Source: an uncultured Alistipes sp. (GTDB taxonomy: Bacteria; Bacteroidota; Bacteroidia; Bacteroidales; Rikenellaceae). From it: 64,000 nt of DNA. The stretch is taken from positions 1 to 64,000 of the forward strand of contig CANPHE010000011.1 of assembly GCA_947573795.1 (NCBI GenBank). Direction: 5' to 3'. The translations under genes and the position numbers were made by a program. The notes beneath the pieces were generated by a model that saw only the letters and a program-made list of their open reading frames with translations, was not told where the DNA came from and made no database searches. This document shows positions 6,054 to 14,915 of the stretch, in pieces (position 1 is the first letter of the stretch; each line of letters opens with the position of its first letter).

Positions 6054-8912
6054 ATGAAAAAACTTTTTCTGGTCGATGCCTATGCGTTGATATTCAAGTA
6101 TTATTACGCATTCCTGGGCCGACCCATGCGCAACCGCGCGGGTATGAACACCTCCGTTGTGTTCGGATTCGTCAAGTTCCTGCGCGACATTCAGAAACGC
6201 GAACGTCCCGATCTGTTGGGTGTGGCGTTCGATCCCAAGGGTGGCAGTTTCCGCCGCGAGATTTTCCCCGAATACAAGGCCAACCGGGCCGAGACGCCCG
6301 AGGATATCCTCCTCTCGGTGCCGTATGTCAAACGGGTGCTCGACGCCATGTGTATCCCGGTGCTGGAGGTCGAGGGCTACGAGGCCGACGACGTGATCGG
6401 CACCCTCTCGCAGAAGGGTGTTGCGGCGGGTTACGACGTTTATATGGTGACGCCCGATAAGGACTACGGGCAGTTGGTGCGCGACAACTGTCGGATATAC
6501 AAACAGAAAGGTGCCGAAGGAAGTATCGAGATCGTCGATCGCGAGGCGATCCGCGCCAAATACGGTATCGACGATCCGGTGCTCGTGCGCGACATTCTCG
6601 CCCTGTGGGGCGATGCGTCGGACAATATTCCCGGCGTGCCGGGCATCGGCGAAAAGAGTGCCTGCAAGTTGGTGCAGGAGTGGGGCACGGTGGAGAATAT
6701 CCTCGACAACGTGGCGCAGATCAAGGGCAAGCAGGGCGAGAAGATCGCCGCCTGGAGCGACAACCTGCGGCTGGCCAAGCGGCTGACGACGATCTGCCTC
6801 GACGTGCCGATCGAGTTGCGCGAGGAGGAATTGACGGTGTGCGATCCGCATATCGACGAGTTGAAGGCCCTGTTCGCCGAGCTGGATTTCAAGGCTTTCA
6901 TGCACGATTTGGCCAACCTCGCGCCTGCCGAGCCGCTGCCCGACGGTCCGCGGCAGGAGGCGCAGACGCAGTTGGCCGAGATGGCGCGCGCGAAGTCCGC
7001 GGCGGCCAAACGCGCCGCGCTGGCCGGGCAGGGAAATCTGTTCGGCGATCCCGTGGTGCCGCTGCCGGCGGTTCCGGTTCCCGAGATCGAGGAGGAGGTG
7101 CAATGGCATACGGCGCAGAATACGCCCCACGAATATATCCTGGTGGAGGATGCCGACGCCCTGCGGACGCTCGTGGAGCAGCTGTCGGGGTATGACGAGG
7201 TGTGTTTCGATACGGAGACGACGGGATTCGACTTGTTCAACGACCGGATCGTCGGCATGTCGTTCGCCGCGGAGCCGCACAAGGCGTGGTACGTCGCATT
7301 CCGCGAGGAGACGACGGCCGAATATGCCGCGATCGTGCGGCCGTTGTTCGAGAACGAACGGATCGCCAAGATCGGGCAGAACATCAAGTTCGATTTGATG
7401 GTGTTGCGCCGCATCGGCATCGAGCTCCGGGGACCGAAATACGATACGATGATTCTCCATTACCTGCTCGACCCCGAGTCGCGTCACAACATGAATGCCC
7501 TGGCGGAACGTTATCTCGACTACAAACCCATCGAGATCGAGACGCTTATCGGCCGCGGGGCGAAGCAGCTGACGATGGATATGGTGAATATCGAACGGGT
7601 GACGGAGTATGCGGCCGAGGATGCCGATATCACGCTGCAACTCAAACAGGTGCTCTACCCCGAGGTCGAGCGGATCGGACTCGCCAAGCTCTATTTCGAA
7701 ATCGAGGAGCCGATGATCGCCGTGCTGGCCGATATCGAGACGGCCGGGGTGTGCATCGACACGGAGGCGCTGGCGGAATACGCCGTGGAACTCAATCGCC
7801 GGATGGCCGAACTCGAAGCCGAGATCCGCAGCGAGGCGGGCGAGGCGTCGCTCAACATCAACTCCACGCGTCAGTTGGGCGAGGTGCTGTTCGCCAAAAT
7901 GCGCATCGCCGAGAAGCCCAAAATGACCAAGACCAAGCAATTCTGCACCGACGAAGAGTATTTGCAGACCTTCGCCCACAAGCATCGGATCGTCGATCTG
8001 ATTCTCGAATACCGCGGGGTGAAGAAGTTGTTGTCGACTTATGTCGAGGCGTTGCCGCAACTGGTCAATCGCAAGACGGGACGCATCCACACGTCGTTCA
8101 ACCAGGCCGTGACGGCCACCGGACGACTTTCGTCGACCAATCCCAATTTGCAGAACATTCCCGTACGCGAGGAGATGGGGCGTCGCATCCGCAAGGCCTT
8201 CATCCCCTCGGACGACGATCATCTGCTGCTGTCGGCCGATTACAGTCAGGTAGAATTGCGGTTGATGGCCCATCTGTCGGGCGACGAGTCGCTTATCGGG
8301 GCCTTCGCGCACGGCGAGGACATTCATGCGGCGACGGCGGCCAAACTTTTCCACAAACCGCTGGAGGAGGTGACCCCCGAGGAGCGGCGGCGCGCCAAGA
8401 CGGCCAATTTCGGCATCATTTACGGTATCTCGGCCTTCGGGTTGAGTCAGCGGCTCGAAATTCCCCGCAAGGAGGCACGCGAGTTGATCGACGGCTATTT
8501 CGAGTCCTATCCCAAGATCAAGGAGTATATGGACGGCGTGGTGGCCAAGGCCCGCGAGCAGGGATTCGTCACGACGATTTTCGGGCGGCGCCGCTATCTG
8601 AACGATATCGATTCGCGCAACGCCGTGGCGCGCGGTCTGGCCGAGCGCAATGCCGTGAATGCGCCGATACAGGGCTCGGCGGCCGACATCATGAAGATCG
8701 CGATGATCGAGGTGTCGCGCCGTTTCGCCGCCGAAGGGATTCGTTCGCGGGTGATTCTCCAGGTACACGACGAATTGGTCGTCGACATGCTTCGCGAGGA
8801 GCGGGAGCGCGTGACGGCCATCGTCACCGAGGCGATGGAGGGTGCCGCCGAGCTGCGGGTGCGGCTGCTCGCCGAGGCCGGTACGGGGCGCAATTGGCTC
8901 GAAGCGCATTAG
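6054..8912 (+). CDS. polA: DNA polymerase I
   Basis: 952 residues with all three domains. The 5'-nuclease domain (about 1-290) shows 'LVDAYALIFKYYYAF', 'AFDPKGGSFRREIFPEYKANR', 'TPDKDYGQLV' and the helix-hairpin-helix 'IPGVPGIGEKSACKLVQ'. The 3'-5' exonuclease (about 360-560) keeps the DEDD residues in 'CFDTETTGFD', 'GQNIKFDLMVL' and 'YAAEDADITLQL', so it should proofread. The family A polymerase domain has 'DYSQVELRLMAHLSGDESLI' (motif A), 'RRRAKTANFGIIYGISAFGLSQ' (O-helix) and 'LQVHDELVVD' (motif C). It works in Okazaki fragment maturation and repair. ATG 6054 is chosen over the ORF-track start because MKKLFLVDAYALIF is the family N-terminus. Confidence 0.97.
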   Translation: MKKLFLVDAYALIFKYYYAFLGRPMRNRAGMNTSVVFGFVKFLRDIQKRERPDLLGVAFDPKGGSFRREIFPEYKANRAETPEDILLSVPYVKRVLDAMCIPVLEVEGYEADDVIGTLSQKGVAAGYDVYMVTPDKDYGQLVRDNCRIYKQKGAEGSIEIVDREAIRAKYGIDDPVLVRDILALWGDASDNIPGVPGIGEKSACKLVQEWGTVENILDNVAQIKGKQGEKIAAWSDNLRLAKRLTTICLDVPIELREEELTVCDPHIDELKALFAELDFKAFMHDLANLAPAEPLPDGPRQEAQTQLAEMARAKSAAAKRAALAGQGNLFGDPVVPLPAVPVPEIEEEVQWHTAQNTPHEYILVEDADALRTLVEQLSGYDEVCFDTETTGFDLFNDRIVGMSFAAEPHKAWYVAFREETTAEYAAIVRPLFENERIAKIGQNIKFDLMVLRRIGIELRGPKYDTMILHYLLDPESRHNMNALAERYLDYKPIEIETLIGRGAKQLTMDMVNIERVTEYAAEDADITLQLKQVLYPEVERIGLAKLYFEIEEPMIAVLADIETAGVCIDTEALAEYAVELNRRMAELEAEIRSEAGEASLNINSTRQLGEVLFAKMRIAEKPKMTKTKQFCTDEEYLQTFAHKHRIVDLILEYRGVKKLLSTYVEALPQLVNRKTGRIHTSFNQAVTATGRLSSTNPNLQNIPVREEMGRRIRKAFIPSDDDHLLLSADYSQVELRLMAHLSGDESLIGAFAHGEDIHAATAAKLFHKPLEEVTPEERRRAKTANFGIIYGISAFGLSQRLEIPRKEARELIDGYFESYPKIKEYMDGVVAKAREQGFVTTIFGRRRYLNDIDSRNAVARGLAERNAVNAPIQGSAADIMKIAMIEVSRRFAAEGIRSRVILQVHDELVVDMLREERERVTAIVTEAMEGAAELRVRLLAEAGTGRNWLEAH

Positions 8913-8996
8913 GTCGCTGAGGCTCGCTATGCTCTCCTAAGCAGGCTGCGGTTCGCTAAATTATGTTCGTCGGCAAACTCGACGCTTGAGGCGTCG
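8913..8996. other. Intergenic stretch after polA, degraded repeat modules
   Basis: No gene or terminator is evident. Together with 9048-9190 it consists of repeat modules found elsewhere: TTGGCGGCGAACCGCAAAATCCACACGA (about 9058-9085) reappears reverse-complemented around 14700-14735. Confidence 0.4.
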
Positions 8997-9047
8997 CATC
9001 TTCGGCGGCTCGCGCTTTCAGCGCGACGCCCCCAGCCGCCGAAGATG
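8997..9047. repeat. 51-bp palindromic intergenic repeat, copy 1
   Basis: CATCTTCGGCGGCT and AGCCGCCGAAGATG form perfect 14-bp arms around a 23-bp centre that itself contains CGCGCTttcAGCGCG. The same arms recur at 15221 and 59400 with different centres. Confidence 0.8.
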
Positions 9048-9190
9048 ATGATTTTCGTTGGCGGCGAACCGCAAAATCCACACGAACGGCTCGTCCCGCA
9101 GGCCACGACTCGCCCTCGACAGAACTATTAAATTCATGCTTTGCTCCGTTTCGTAGCCGGGCGTCCGCCACCTTGCGACGTGCTCTCCCG

Positions 9191-9233
9191 AAAAGACGAC
9201 CGCCCCTGCCCGAATTTCGGGCGGGGGCGATCG
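9191..9233 (-). terminator. Rho-independent terminator of the outer-membrane protein gene
   Basis: Read on the minus strand, a 13-bp GC stem (CGCCCCCGCCCGA / TCGGGCAGGGGCG, one G-T pair) is followed by TCTTTT. It lies about 30 bases past the stop at 9258. Confidence 0.7.
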
Positions 9234-9257
9234 CTATCGAAGAAAGAGTGCGGAGCG

Positions 9258-9884
9258 TCAGAACGATACGCCGACGCGGATACCGAAGTTGTTGAGTCCG
9301 TTGACCGAATAGGTAAGCACGTCGCCGCTGTTGGTCGAATAGCTGTAATAGGCGGCGATGTGGAATCCCAGCCGGTAGTCGGGGCGCGGGAAGATCGAAA
9401 CGCCGACCTCGGGCGAGAGGAAAAATCCCCAGGTATCGGTATACTGTTTGATGACGTAATAATAGGAGGAGAATTCGGCCCAGGAGGCGCCCAACTTCAG
9501 CCCTACATAGGGCTGCAATACGCTGTCCTTATACCAGTTGTAACGTCCGGTGACGCCGAACGGAAGCTGGAAAGCGGCGTGTTTCTGGGCTGTGGTCAGC
9601 GCCGAGCCTCCGCTCAGGTCGAGGGTGCTGCGCGACACCGATTCCAGATTGGTCTGGTAGGAGATGAAGGCTCCGACGGCGATTTCGGGCGTCACGAAGT
9701 AGCCGCCCTCGAAATTCATGCCCCAACCCGAGGCTTTGTCGGCGAAATCGGAGCCGAGCGGTACGCCGACTTGCCAGTCGATGTTGATATAGCTGTCGGG
9801 GAAAAGCTGCGCTTTGGCCGGATGTGCGGCCAGGAACAGGACGGCGCAACAGGCGGCCGCCTTGAGGTATTTAGCTGTTTTCAT
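9258..9884 (-). CDS. Outer-membrane beta-barrel protein
   Basis: 208 residues. 'MKTAKYLKAAACCAVLFLAAHPAKAQ' is a clear Sec signal peptide. The mature part has alternating polar/aromatic strands ('SYINIDWQVGVPLG', 'GWGMNFEGGYFVTPEIAVGAFISYQT', 'LGFHIAAYYSYS') and ends '...NNFGIRVGVSF', a terminal beta-strand with C-terminal Phe typical of BAM-recognised barrels. Size suggests an 8-strand OmpA/OmpW/OprF-type barrel. No ligand can be inferred. It lies 66 bp after the DUF4136 lipoprotein gene on the same strand, so the two envelope proteins are probably co-transcribed and share a terminator. Confidence 0.8.
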   Translation of the reverse strand: MKTAKYLKAAACCAVLFLAAHPAKAQLFPDSYINIDWQVGVPLGSDFADKASGWGMNFEGGYFVTPEIAVGAFISYQTNLESVSRSTLDLSGGSALTTAQKHAAFQLPFGVTGRYNWYKDSVLQPYVGLKLGASWAEFSSYYYVIKQYTDTWGFFLSPEVGVSIFPRPDYRLGFHIAAYYSYSTNSGDVLTYSVNGLNNFGIRVGVSF

Positions 9885-9950
9885 GTTCGTTCTTGGTTTT
9901 GGTATTCGATTTTTCCGGTGTAGCGGATGCGGTTTAGGGCTCGTGAGCCG

Positions 9951-10592
9951 TTATTTATGCAGATAGGGCGATTGGGCGAAGGCTTGATCGACGGCCGAGA
10001 GCGTACGTTGCAGATTGACTTTCTCGGATGCGGAGAGCAGTCCGCCGATGAAGCTGTTCCATACTACGGGCAGTTTCTTGCCGCTCTCCTCGGAGCCGTC
10101 CAGGTCGAGCATCTCGATCAGCAGCGACCCGGAAGTGTAGCCGTAATAGACGCGGTAAGGGTAATACCAACCGATCCAGTCGCCCCAGTAGGAGGGTGCC
10201 CAGTAATAGGGATAATACCACCACCAGTAGGGGTTGTCGTAACCGACGTAATAGGTCTCCTTTTCGACGTAACTCATCTGGATGCCCGCATCGGCCGTCT
10301 CTTTGTCTTCGATGCGCTGATATCCCGCAGCATCGAGCTGTGCGGCGACGCGGGCGATGATCTCCTGTGCCGAGGCGTCCTCCCAGTACTTCGTCTCGTC
10401 GCTCTCGCCGATCAACAGGATGCGGTCGGGCAGGTAATAGGTCTCCAATGCCGCGAAATCCGTATTGGTGTCGTGGGCCGTATAGACCAGATAATCTTTG
10501 TGGAGTCCCGATGTCGAGGGCTCCTTCTGACACGCGCAGACCGCAGCTGCCAACAGCGCGATCGCGAGGTAATGAATCGTTTTGACGGTCAT
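9951..10592 (-). CDS. DUF4136-type lipoprotein with an aromatic-rich stretch
   Basis: 213 residues. The N-terminus 'MTVKTIHYLAIALLAAAVCACQKEP' is a lipoprotein signal with Cys at the cleavage site and Gln next, compatible with outer-membrane sorting. 'DTNTDFAALETYYLPDRI', 'RVAAQLDAAGYQRI' and 'DAGIQMSYVEKETYYVGY' match the DUF4136 pattern (fixed Asp-Phe-Tyr start, then a family-specific core). Residues ~119-152 (NPYWWWYYPYYWAPSYWGDW and on) are more than half Trp/Tyr. The C-terminal 'LLIEMLDLDGSEESGKKLPVVWNSFIGGLL' corresponds to the conserved end of the family. Function is unknown; it is presumably in the envelope with the barrel protein downstream. Confidence 0.75.
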   Translation of the reverse strand: MTVKTIHYLAIALLAAAVCACQKEPSTSGLHKDYLVYTAHDTNTDFAALETYYLPDRILLIGESDETKYWEDASAQEIIARVAAQLDAAGYQRIEDKETADAGIQMSYVEKETYYVGYDNPYWWWYYPYYWAPSYWGDWIGWYYPYRVYYGYTSGSLLIEMLDLDGSEESGKKLPVVWNSFIGGLLSASEKVNLQRTLSAVDQAFAQSPYLHK

Positions 10593-10717
10593 GATCTCGA
10601 ATTTTTTGTTTGCTGTTCAGCCGAGGTTTCAAATTCCGTTCCGCATGCCGCGGTTTTTCGCCCTCGGGCTTCGTGCGCTACGAATAGGTCCGAACGGGCG
10701 ATATACCTATGAAACGT

Positions 10718-10755
10718 CCGCCGCCCGGGACTTCGTGCGAGGTCTCGGGCGGCGG
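10718..10755 (-). terminator. Hairpin after the BspA-like gene
   Basis: CCGCCGCCCGGGAC and GTCTCGGGCGGCGG pair over 14 bp with one wobble, about 25 bases beyond the stop at 10779. On the minus strand only a weak T-run follows (ACGTTTCAT), so termination strength is uncertain. Confidence 0.5.
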
Positions 10756-10778
10756 GTTTCCGGGATGGTGTGTCGGGA

Positions 10779-11824
10779 TTACAAATCCCCGACGATCTGC
10801 GTTGTGTAGCGACTCCAGCCGGGGGCCGTTTTGTAGGCCTCGACCGAGGCTGCCGGGACATGGATTTTGACAGGGAGACAGAGGTCGTCGAACGGATCGG
10901 TCCCGATGGACGGCGGGACTGTCGGTTTGAAATAGATATCTGCCAACCTGTTGCAGTAGTAAAATGCGCAACTTCCGATTGAAGTCACTTTTTCGGGGAT
11001 GGTTATATGGGTCAGATTGAGGCAATGCTGGAATGCATAGCCTTGAATTGTGTTTGTCTCTTGAGGAATGTCGATCTCTTTCAGGTTGTGACATCCGAGA
11101 AAAGCAAACGCTTCGATCGAGGTTACGTGGTCGGGGATATGGACGCCGATCAGTTCCGTACACTCGGCAAAAGCCATTGCTGCAATGGCTTTCGTATCGT
11201 TCGGAAGGGTATATTCGGTTAGGCCTGCCGGAGCGAATGCCATCAATCTCCCGTCACAAATCAAACAGCGGTTGTCTGCCGAAGCGTATTTCCCATGAAT
11301 GGTAGCCAATCGAGTACAACCGGCCAAGGGCGCAGCGCCGATTGAAACCACGCTTGGGGGAATATGAATCTCTGTCAATGCCTCGCAGAAGCTAAAGGCG
11401 GATTCCCCGATCGAGGTTACACTGCCGGGAAGCCGCAGACTTTTCATGTTTGTGCAGCTGGCGAATGCTTTGTTCTGAATTACTTTGAGTTTTAGATTGT
11501 TGCTAAGGTCTGCCGATTTAAGATGATGACACTCCTGGAAGGAGATATCGTTCAGATTGGAAAAGTAGCCGATTCCCTTGATTGATTGAAGGCCGACGAT
11601 GTACTGCATTCCGATTTGGGTGACGGCATTTGCTTCGGCACGGGAGACTTTTCCGTCCAGATCGGCATCGAAGTATGTCAGGCAAAATTCCCGGAATGTA
11701 GGGTCATCCATGCAGGAACAGACATCGTCGGGGTCGGGGCATTCGGGTCGGGGATTTCGTCTTTGCTGCACGAGGGGAGTGTAGCGGCGCAGGTCAGTGC
11801 GAGCAGAAGAAGCAGTCTTTTCAT
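10779..11824 (-). pseudogene. BspA-like leucine-rich repeat lipoprotein, frameshifted near its N-terminus
   Basis: The signal peptide 'MKRLLLLLALTCAATLPSCSKDEIPDPN' (start 11824) is a good lipoprotein signal but lies in a different frame from the body. The body, from about 11750, has an EF-hand-like 'YFDADLDGKVSRAEANAV' followed by several LRR_5/BspA repeats such as 'LRLPGSVTSIGESAFSFCEALTEIHIPPSVVSIG' and a C-terminal 'PVKIHVPAASVEAYKTAPGWSRYTTQIVGDL'. One extra C in GACCCGAATG (about 11743-11750) would restore DPECPDPDDVCSCMDDPTFREF. The ORF-track version running up to 12176 reads through the tRNA and is not the real start. Either a genuine frameshift or a base-calling error. BspA-like proteins are usually surface adhesins or binding proteins. 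Confidence 0.7.
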
Positions 11825-11849
11825 GGCGGCATGTGGTTGAGGTTCTTCG

Positions 11850-11857
11850 CAAATATA
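11850..11857 (-). promoter_or_regulatory. -7 box of the BspA-like gene
   Basis: Minus-strand TATATTTG, a perfect TAnnTTTG match, about 26 bases upstream of the ATG at 11824. This supports 11824 as the true start of the frameshifted gene. Confidence 0.5.
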
Positions 11858-12019
11858 GGCATAAACATCCGAAAATAGAACATTCGGGTTGGATGTTGTC
11901 GGAAAAAGACTGCTGAGGCCTTTTCCCGCAACAAAAAACCGCTTGCAAGTAAACTTGCAGCGGAGTCGGGAGCTGCCCATAACGAAAAAAGGACCGCCTT
12001 GTCTGACGATCCTTTTTCG

Positions 12020-12091
12020 AGCCGAATCCGAGATTTGAACTCGGGACCCCTTCATTACGAGTGAAGTGCTCTACCGCTGAGCTAATTCGGC
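12020..12091 (-). tRNA. tRNA-Thr (anticodon CGT)
   Basis: The minus strand folds as a full cloverleaf: acceptor GCCGAAT/ATTCGGC, D-arm AGCTCAGCGGTAGAGC, anticodon stem CTTCA/TGAAG around loop CTCGTAA (anticodon CGT), and T-arm CCGAG-TTCAAAT-CTCGG. The discriminator is T and no CCA is encoded. No typical variable-arm extension is present. Confidence 0.92.
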
Positions 12092-12408
12092 CTGAAGCAC
12101 CTAAACGTGCTCTTTGGGACTGCAAATATCTGAAAAAATTTTTTCTCTTGCAAAAAAATGGAGAAAAAATTCGCACGATATTGCATTTTGACGCAAAAAC
12201 GGTCGACGAAGACGTTTCGCGGGCCTTTTTCCGGGGGGAAGACGAGGCGATCGGAGGCCGATGCGAGGTGCGGCTCGCAGTCGGAAAGGGCGCCGCATGT
12301 CCGTGCTAAGAGCGATGCGTAGCAGGATCGGACCCGAATATGGCACGGCCGTGGCGTCCCGGAGCAAATTTTTTCCGCCGACGTTCCCGTAAATCGCACT
12401 TTTCTTGT
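12092..12408. other. A/T-rich spacer between divergent tRNA-Thr and cstA
   Basis: No gene is supported. It holds an A/T-rich patch at 12115-12195 (GAAAAAATTTTTTCTCTTGC and nearby) ahead of the tRNA, probably its promoter region, and otherwise nothing recognisable. Confidence 0.3.
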
Positions 12409-12416
12409 TATCTTCG
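12409..12416 (+). promoter_or_regulatory. Probable -7 box of the CstA-type gene
   Basis: TATCTTCG differs from TAnnTTTG at one position and lies 30 bases before the ATG at 12447. Confidence 0.35.
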
Positions 12417-12446
12417 CATCGCAACCGACCTAAACCTGTTTCGGAT

Positions 12447-13907
12447 ATGATTACTTTTTTGATTTGTCTGGCTTTGCTGGTCACGGCATATTTTACCTAC
12501 GGGTGCTATCTGGAGCGGCAGGCGGGGATCGACCCCGCGGCCGAAATGCCCAGTCGCCGGCTTTACGACGGGGTGGATTACGTCCCCCTGCCGCGGTGGC
12601 GCATATTTCTGGTACAGCTGCTCAACATCGCCGGACTGGGGCCCATCTTCGGCGCCGTGCTCGGTGCGGCGTACGGTCCCGTGGCATTTCTGTGGATTAC
12701 GTTCGGAGGTATTTTCATGGGCGGTATGCACGACTTCGTGTCGGGTGTCATTTCGCTGCGGCACGACGGGGCCAGTCTGCCCGAAACGATCGGTATCTAC
12801 CTCGGACGCGGCACGAAGATCGTCATGCGCGCCTTCTCGGCCGGATTGATGGTGCTGGTCGGTGCCGTGTTCCTGTCGCAGCCCGCGACGCTGATCGCCA
12901 ACCGGATCGAGTGCCCCGCATTGGCGGGCGTGGCCTTCGGAAACTTCTCGTGGCTGCTGTTGATCGTTTTGGGTGCCATTCTGGTCTATTATATAGTCGC
13001 GACGCTGCTGCCTGTGGACAAGGTGATCGGCCGTATCTATCCTGTTTTCGGCTTTGCACTGGTATTCATGGCGTTGGGTATCCTTGCCGTGCTGCTTTTC
13101 AGCGGGAAATATACGATTCCGGAGTTCACGTCGCTGGAGAACTGCATCGCCGATGCGCGGCGGTTTCCGATTCTGCCGACGCTCTTCACGACGATCGCCT
13201 GCGGTGCGATTTCGGGATTCCACGCCACGCAGTCGCCGTTGATGGCCCGCTGCATGGGTAACGAGCGCGAGTGCCGTCCGATATTTTACGGGGCGATGAT
13301 CTCCGAGAGCATCATCGCATTGATCTGGGCCGCCATCGCCATGGCCTTCTGGGGCGGTGTCGAAGGACTCAACGGGGCGATCGCCGAATACGGCGGGCAG
13401 GCCGCCGTGTTGATCGACAAGATCGCCTATACCACGCTGGGCCCCGTACTCGCGCCGATGGTGATCGTCGGGGTCGTGGCCTGTGCCATCACTTCGGGCG
13501 ACACGGCGTTTCGTTCGGCGCGGTTGATCGTCGCCGACTTCATGGGGCTCGAACAGCGGTCGCTGCTCAAACGGATCGCCATTTGCGTGCCGTTGTTCGG
13601 TCTGGGATTGGTGATTATCTTCGCGTTGCCGTTCCAGGCCATCTGGAGCTATTTCGCCTGGATGAATCAGACGATGGCCGTCGTGACGCTGTGGATGATC
13701 GTCGTTTTCCTGGTGCGGCGCGGCGGGAACCGCTGGGTCGGGATGATTCCGGCGTTGATAATGACCTATGTGTGCACGTCGTTCGTCTTCGTGTCGGACC
13801 AGTTCTTCGGCATGGAGAACCGCGTGGCGGCCTATGTGTTGGGCGGCGTTGCGACGCTGGCGATCACGGTATTCATGATTTTCAAACTACGACGTAAGGA
13901 TGCGTGA
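12447..13907 (+). CDS. Carbon starvation CstA family transporter
   Basis: 486 residues, almost entirely hydrophobic with around a dozen membrane segments. 'PRWRIFLVQLLNIAGLGPIFGAVLGAAYGPVAFLWITFGGIFMGGMHDFVSG' is the CstA signature, followed by 'ISGFHATQSPLMARCMGNERECRPIFYGAMISESIIALIWAAIA'. CstA and BtsT in E. coli import pyruvate and peptides across the inner membrane. This shorter form (E. coli CstA is ~700 aa) is the usual Bacteroidota version, so substrate is inferred. ATG 12447 (MITFLICLALLVTAYFTYG) is preferred over the 14-codon-longer ORF start. It overlaps the next gene by 8 bp. Confidence 0.87.
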   Translation: MITFLICLALLVTAYFTYGCYLERQAGIDPAAEMPSRRLYDGVDYVPLPRWRIFLVQLLNIAGLGPIFGAVLGAAYGPVAFLWITFGGIFMGGMHDFVSGVISLRHDGASLPETIGIYLGRGTKIVMRAFSAGLMVLVGAVFLSQPATLIANRIECPALAGVAFGNFSWLLLIVLGAILVYYIVATLLPVDKVIGRIYPVFGFALVFMALGILAVLLFSGKYTIPEFTSLENCIADARRFPILPTLFTTIACGAISGFHATQSPLMARCMGNERECRPIFYGAMISESIIALIWAAIAMAFWGGVEGLNGAIAEYGGQAAVLIDKIAYTTLGPVLAPMVIVGVVACAITSGDTAFRSARLIVADFMGLEQRSLLKRIAICVPLFGLGLVIIFALPFQAIWSYFAWMNQTMAVVTLWMIVVFLVRRGGNRWVGMIPALIMTYVCTSFVFVSDQFFGMENRVAAYVLGGVATLAITVFMIFKLRRKDA

Positions 13908-14598
13908 TAATACACCCCATCTGAACCCTACGGCCGACCAGACGTTCGAAGTCGTCGGCAGCGGGCCTTATGATTTCGGCAAAGTGCTCGCGCGCAGCCG
14001 CGAAATGCAGGCGGCGGGCGATGTCGAAGGAGCTTGCAACGAACGTTTCCAGGCGTTTCAGCGCCTTTCCGAGTTGATTCCCGAACAGGAGGAGATCGTG
14101 TTGGAGTGGAACCACCGCAATTCGCGGGCGGCCCTGGAGTTGATTTTCGCATCGGCCGTCGATCACTTCCTGATCGACGATTTCGAAATGTCGGCGGCCC
14201 TGCTGGAACTGCTGCTCGAACTGGATCCCGAGGACCATTTGGAGGGGAGCGAGCTGCTGGCGTTCGATTATCTGGCGATGGACGAGCAGGAATCGTTCGA
14301 CGAGGTTATCAACGACGTGTCGGACAAGAGCGCCGGACGGGAGGTGTTGTTGCTGTGGTCGTCGTTCCGCCGCGACGGCGAGTTGCCCGGCGGCGAGTTG
14401 CAGCGCTTCAGGACCCGTTTCGCACCTTATTATGCGGAGTTCACGGCCGATGAGCATCCGGCGGATGCCCGTTATCTTGCCGATATCGAGAGCGAACGCC
14501 CTTCGCAGGCGGCCGAGGCGCGCGAATTGTGGCTGCGGACCGAGAATCTGTGGGCGCGTTGGCCCGAGTTCATCGCAGCGCTGCGGGCCGCGAGGTAA
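13900..14598 (+). CDS. Conserved hypothetical protein, helical, translationally coupled to cstA
   Basis: 232 residues with no signal peptide or membrane segment. Composition is acidic and helix-rich, with a tetratricopeptide-like look ('ALELIFASAVDHFLIDDFEMSAALLELLLELDPEDHLEGSELLAFDYLAMDE'). I do not recognise a named family. Its start overlaps the last codons of the CstA-type gene, which usually means coupled translation and sometimes a shared function. The C-terminus is Arg-rich and ends in 'ARWPEFIAALRAAR'. It could be a small cytoplasmic scaffold; nothing more can be said from sequence. Confidence 0.7.
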   Translation: MRDNTPHLNPTADQTFEVVGSGPYDFGKVLARSREMQAAGDVEGACNERFQAFQRLSELIPEQEEIVLEWNHRNSRAALELIFASAVDHFLIDDFEMSAALLELLLELDPEDHLEGSELLAFDYLAMDEQESFDEVINDVSDKSAGREVLLLWSSFRRDGELPGGELQRFRTRFAPYYAEFTADEHPADARYLADIESERPSQAAEARELWLRTENLWARWPEFIAALRAAR

Positions 14599-14628
14599 GG
14601 TCGGAAGGGTAAAGCTGGAAAATCTTCG

Positions 14629-14682
14629 GCAGGACGTAGCCTGCGGAGCGAGCATAGCGAGCCTCCGGAGGCTACGTCCTGC
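14629..14682. repeat. Inverted repeat, 14-bp perfect arms
   Basis: GCAGGACGTAGCCT (14629-14642) pairs with AGGCTACGTCCTGC (14669-14682) around a 26-base centre. It lies 30 bases after the preceding stop. There is no T-tract, so it looks like a repeat module rather than a terminator. The 14599-15393 stretch holds no gene; it is made of this module, a shared CTCGTGTGGATTTTGCGGTTCGCC segment, and copies of the two repeat families below. Confidence 0.6.
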
Positions 14683-14915
14683 GCGGCTCCAAGAACCGCT
14701 CGTGTGGATTTTGCGGTTCGCCGCCAGCGGAGGATTGCCCGAGCTTTCGGCGAGTGGCAGTCCGCCGCCGGGGGTGGCGGCGAACTGGCAGTCTTTCAGA
14801 CTGCATTTTTCCAAATCGCTTCGGGGATTCTTTTTCCTTATGCTTTTTGACCGCCCAAAGGCCCCTCCGAGAACGACTCGAAAGTTTGCGAAAATCATTT
14901 TTGATAGTTGATAGC

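Noticed and set aside
6048-8909. 953-aa minus-strand ORF opposite polA
   Set aside because: Shadow of polA; low-complexity, His/Arg/Asp-rich composition and no recognisable domain.
12020-12091. Attachment site of the phage module at tRNA-Thr
   Set aside because: The module lies 43 kb away and no duplicated tRNA 3' end was seen near it.
10779-12176. ORF-track 465-aa start for the BspA-like gene
   Set aside because: It would translate through tRNA-Thr and the promoter; the signal peptide at 11824 in another frame is the true start.
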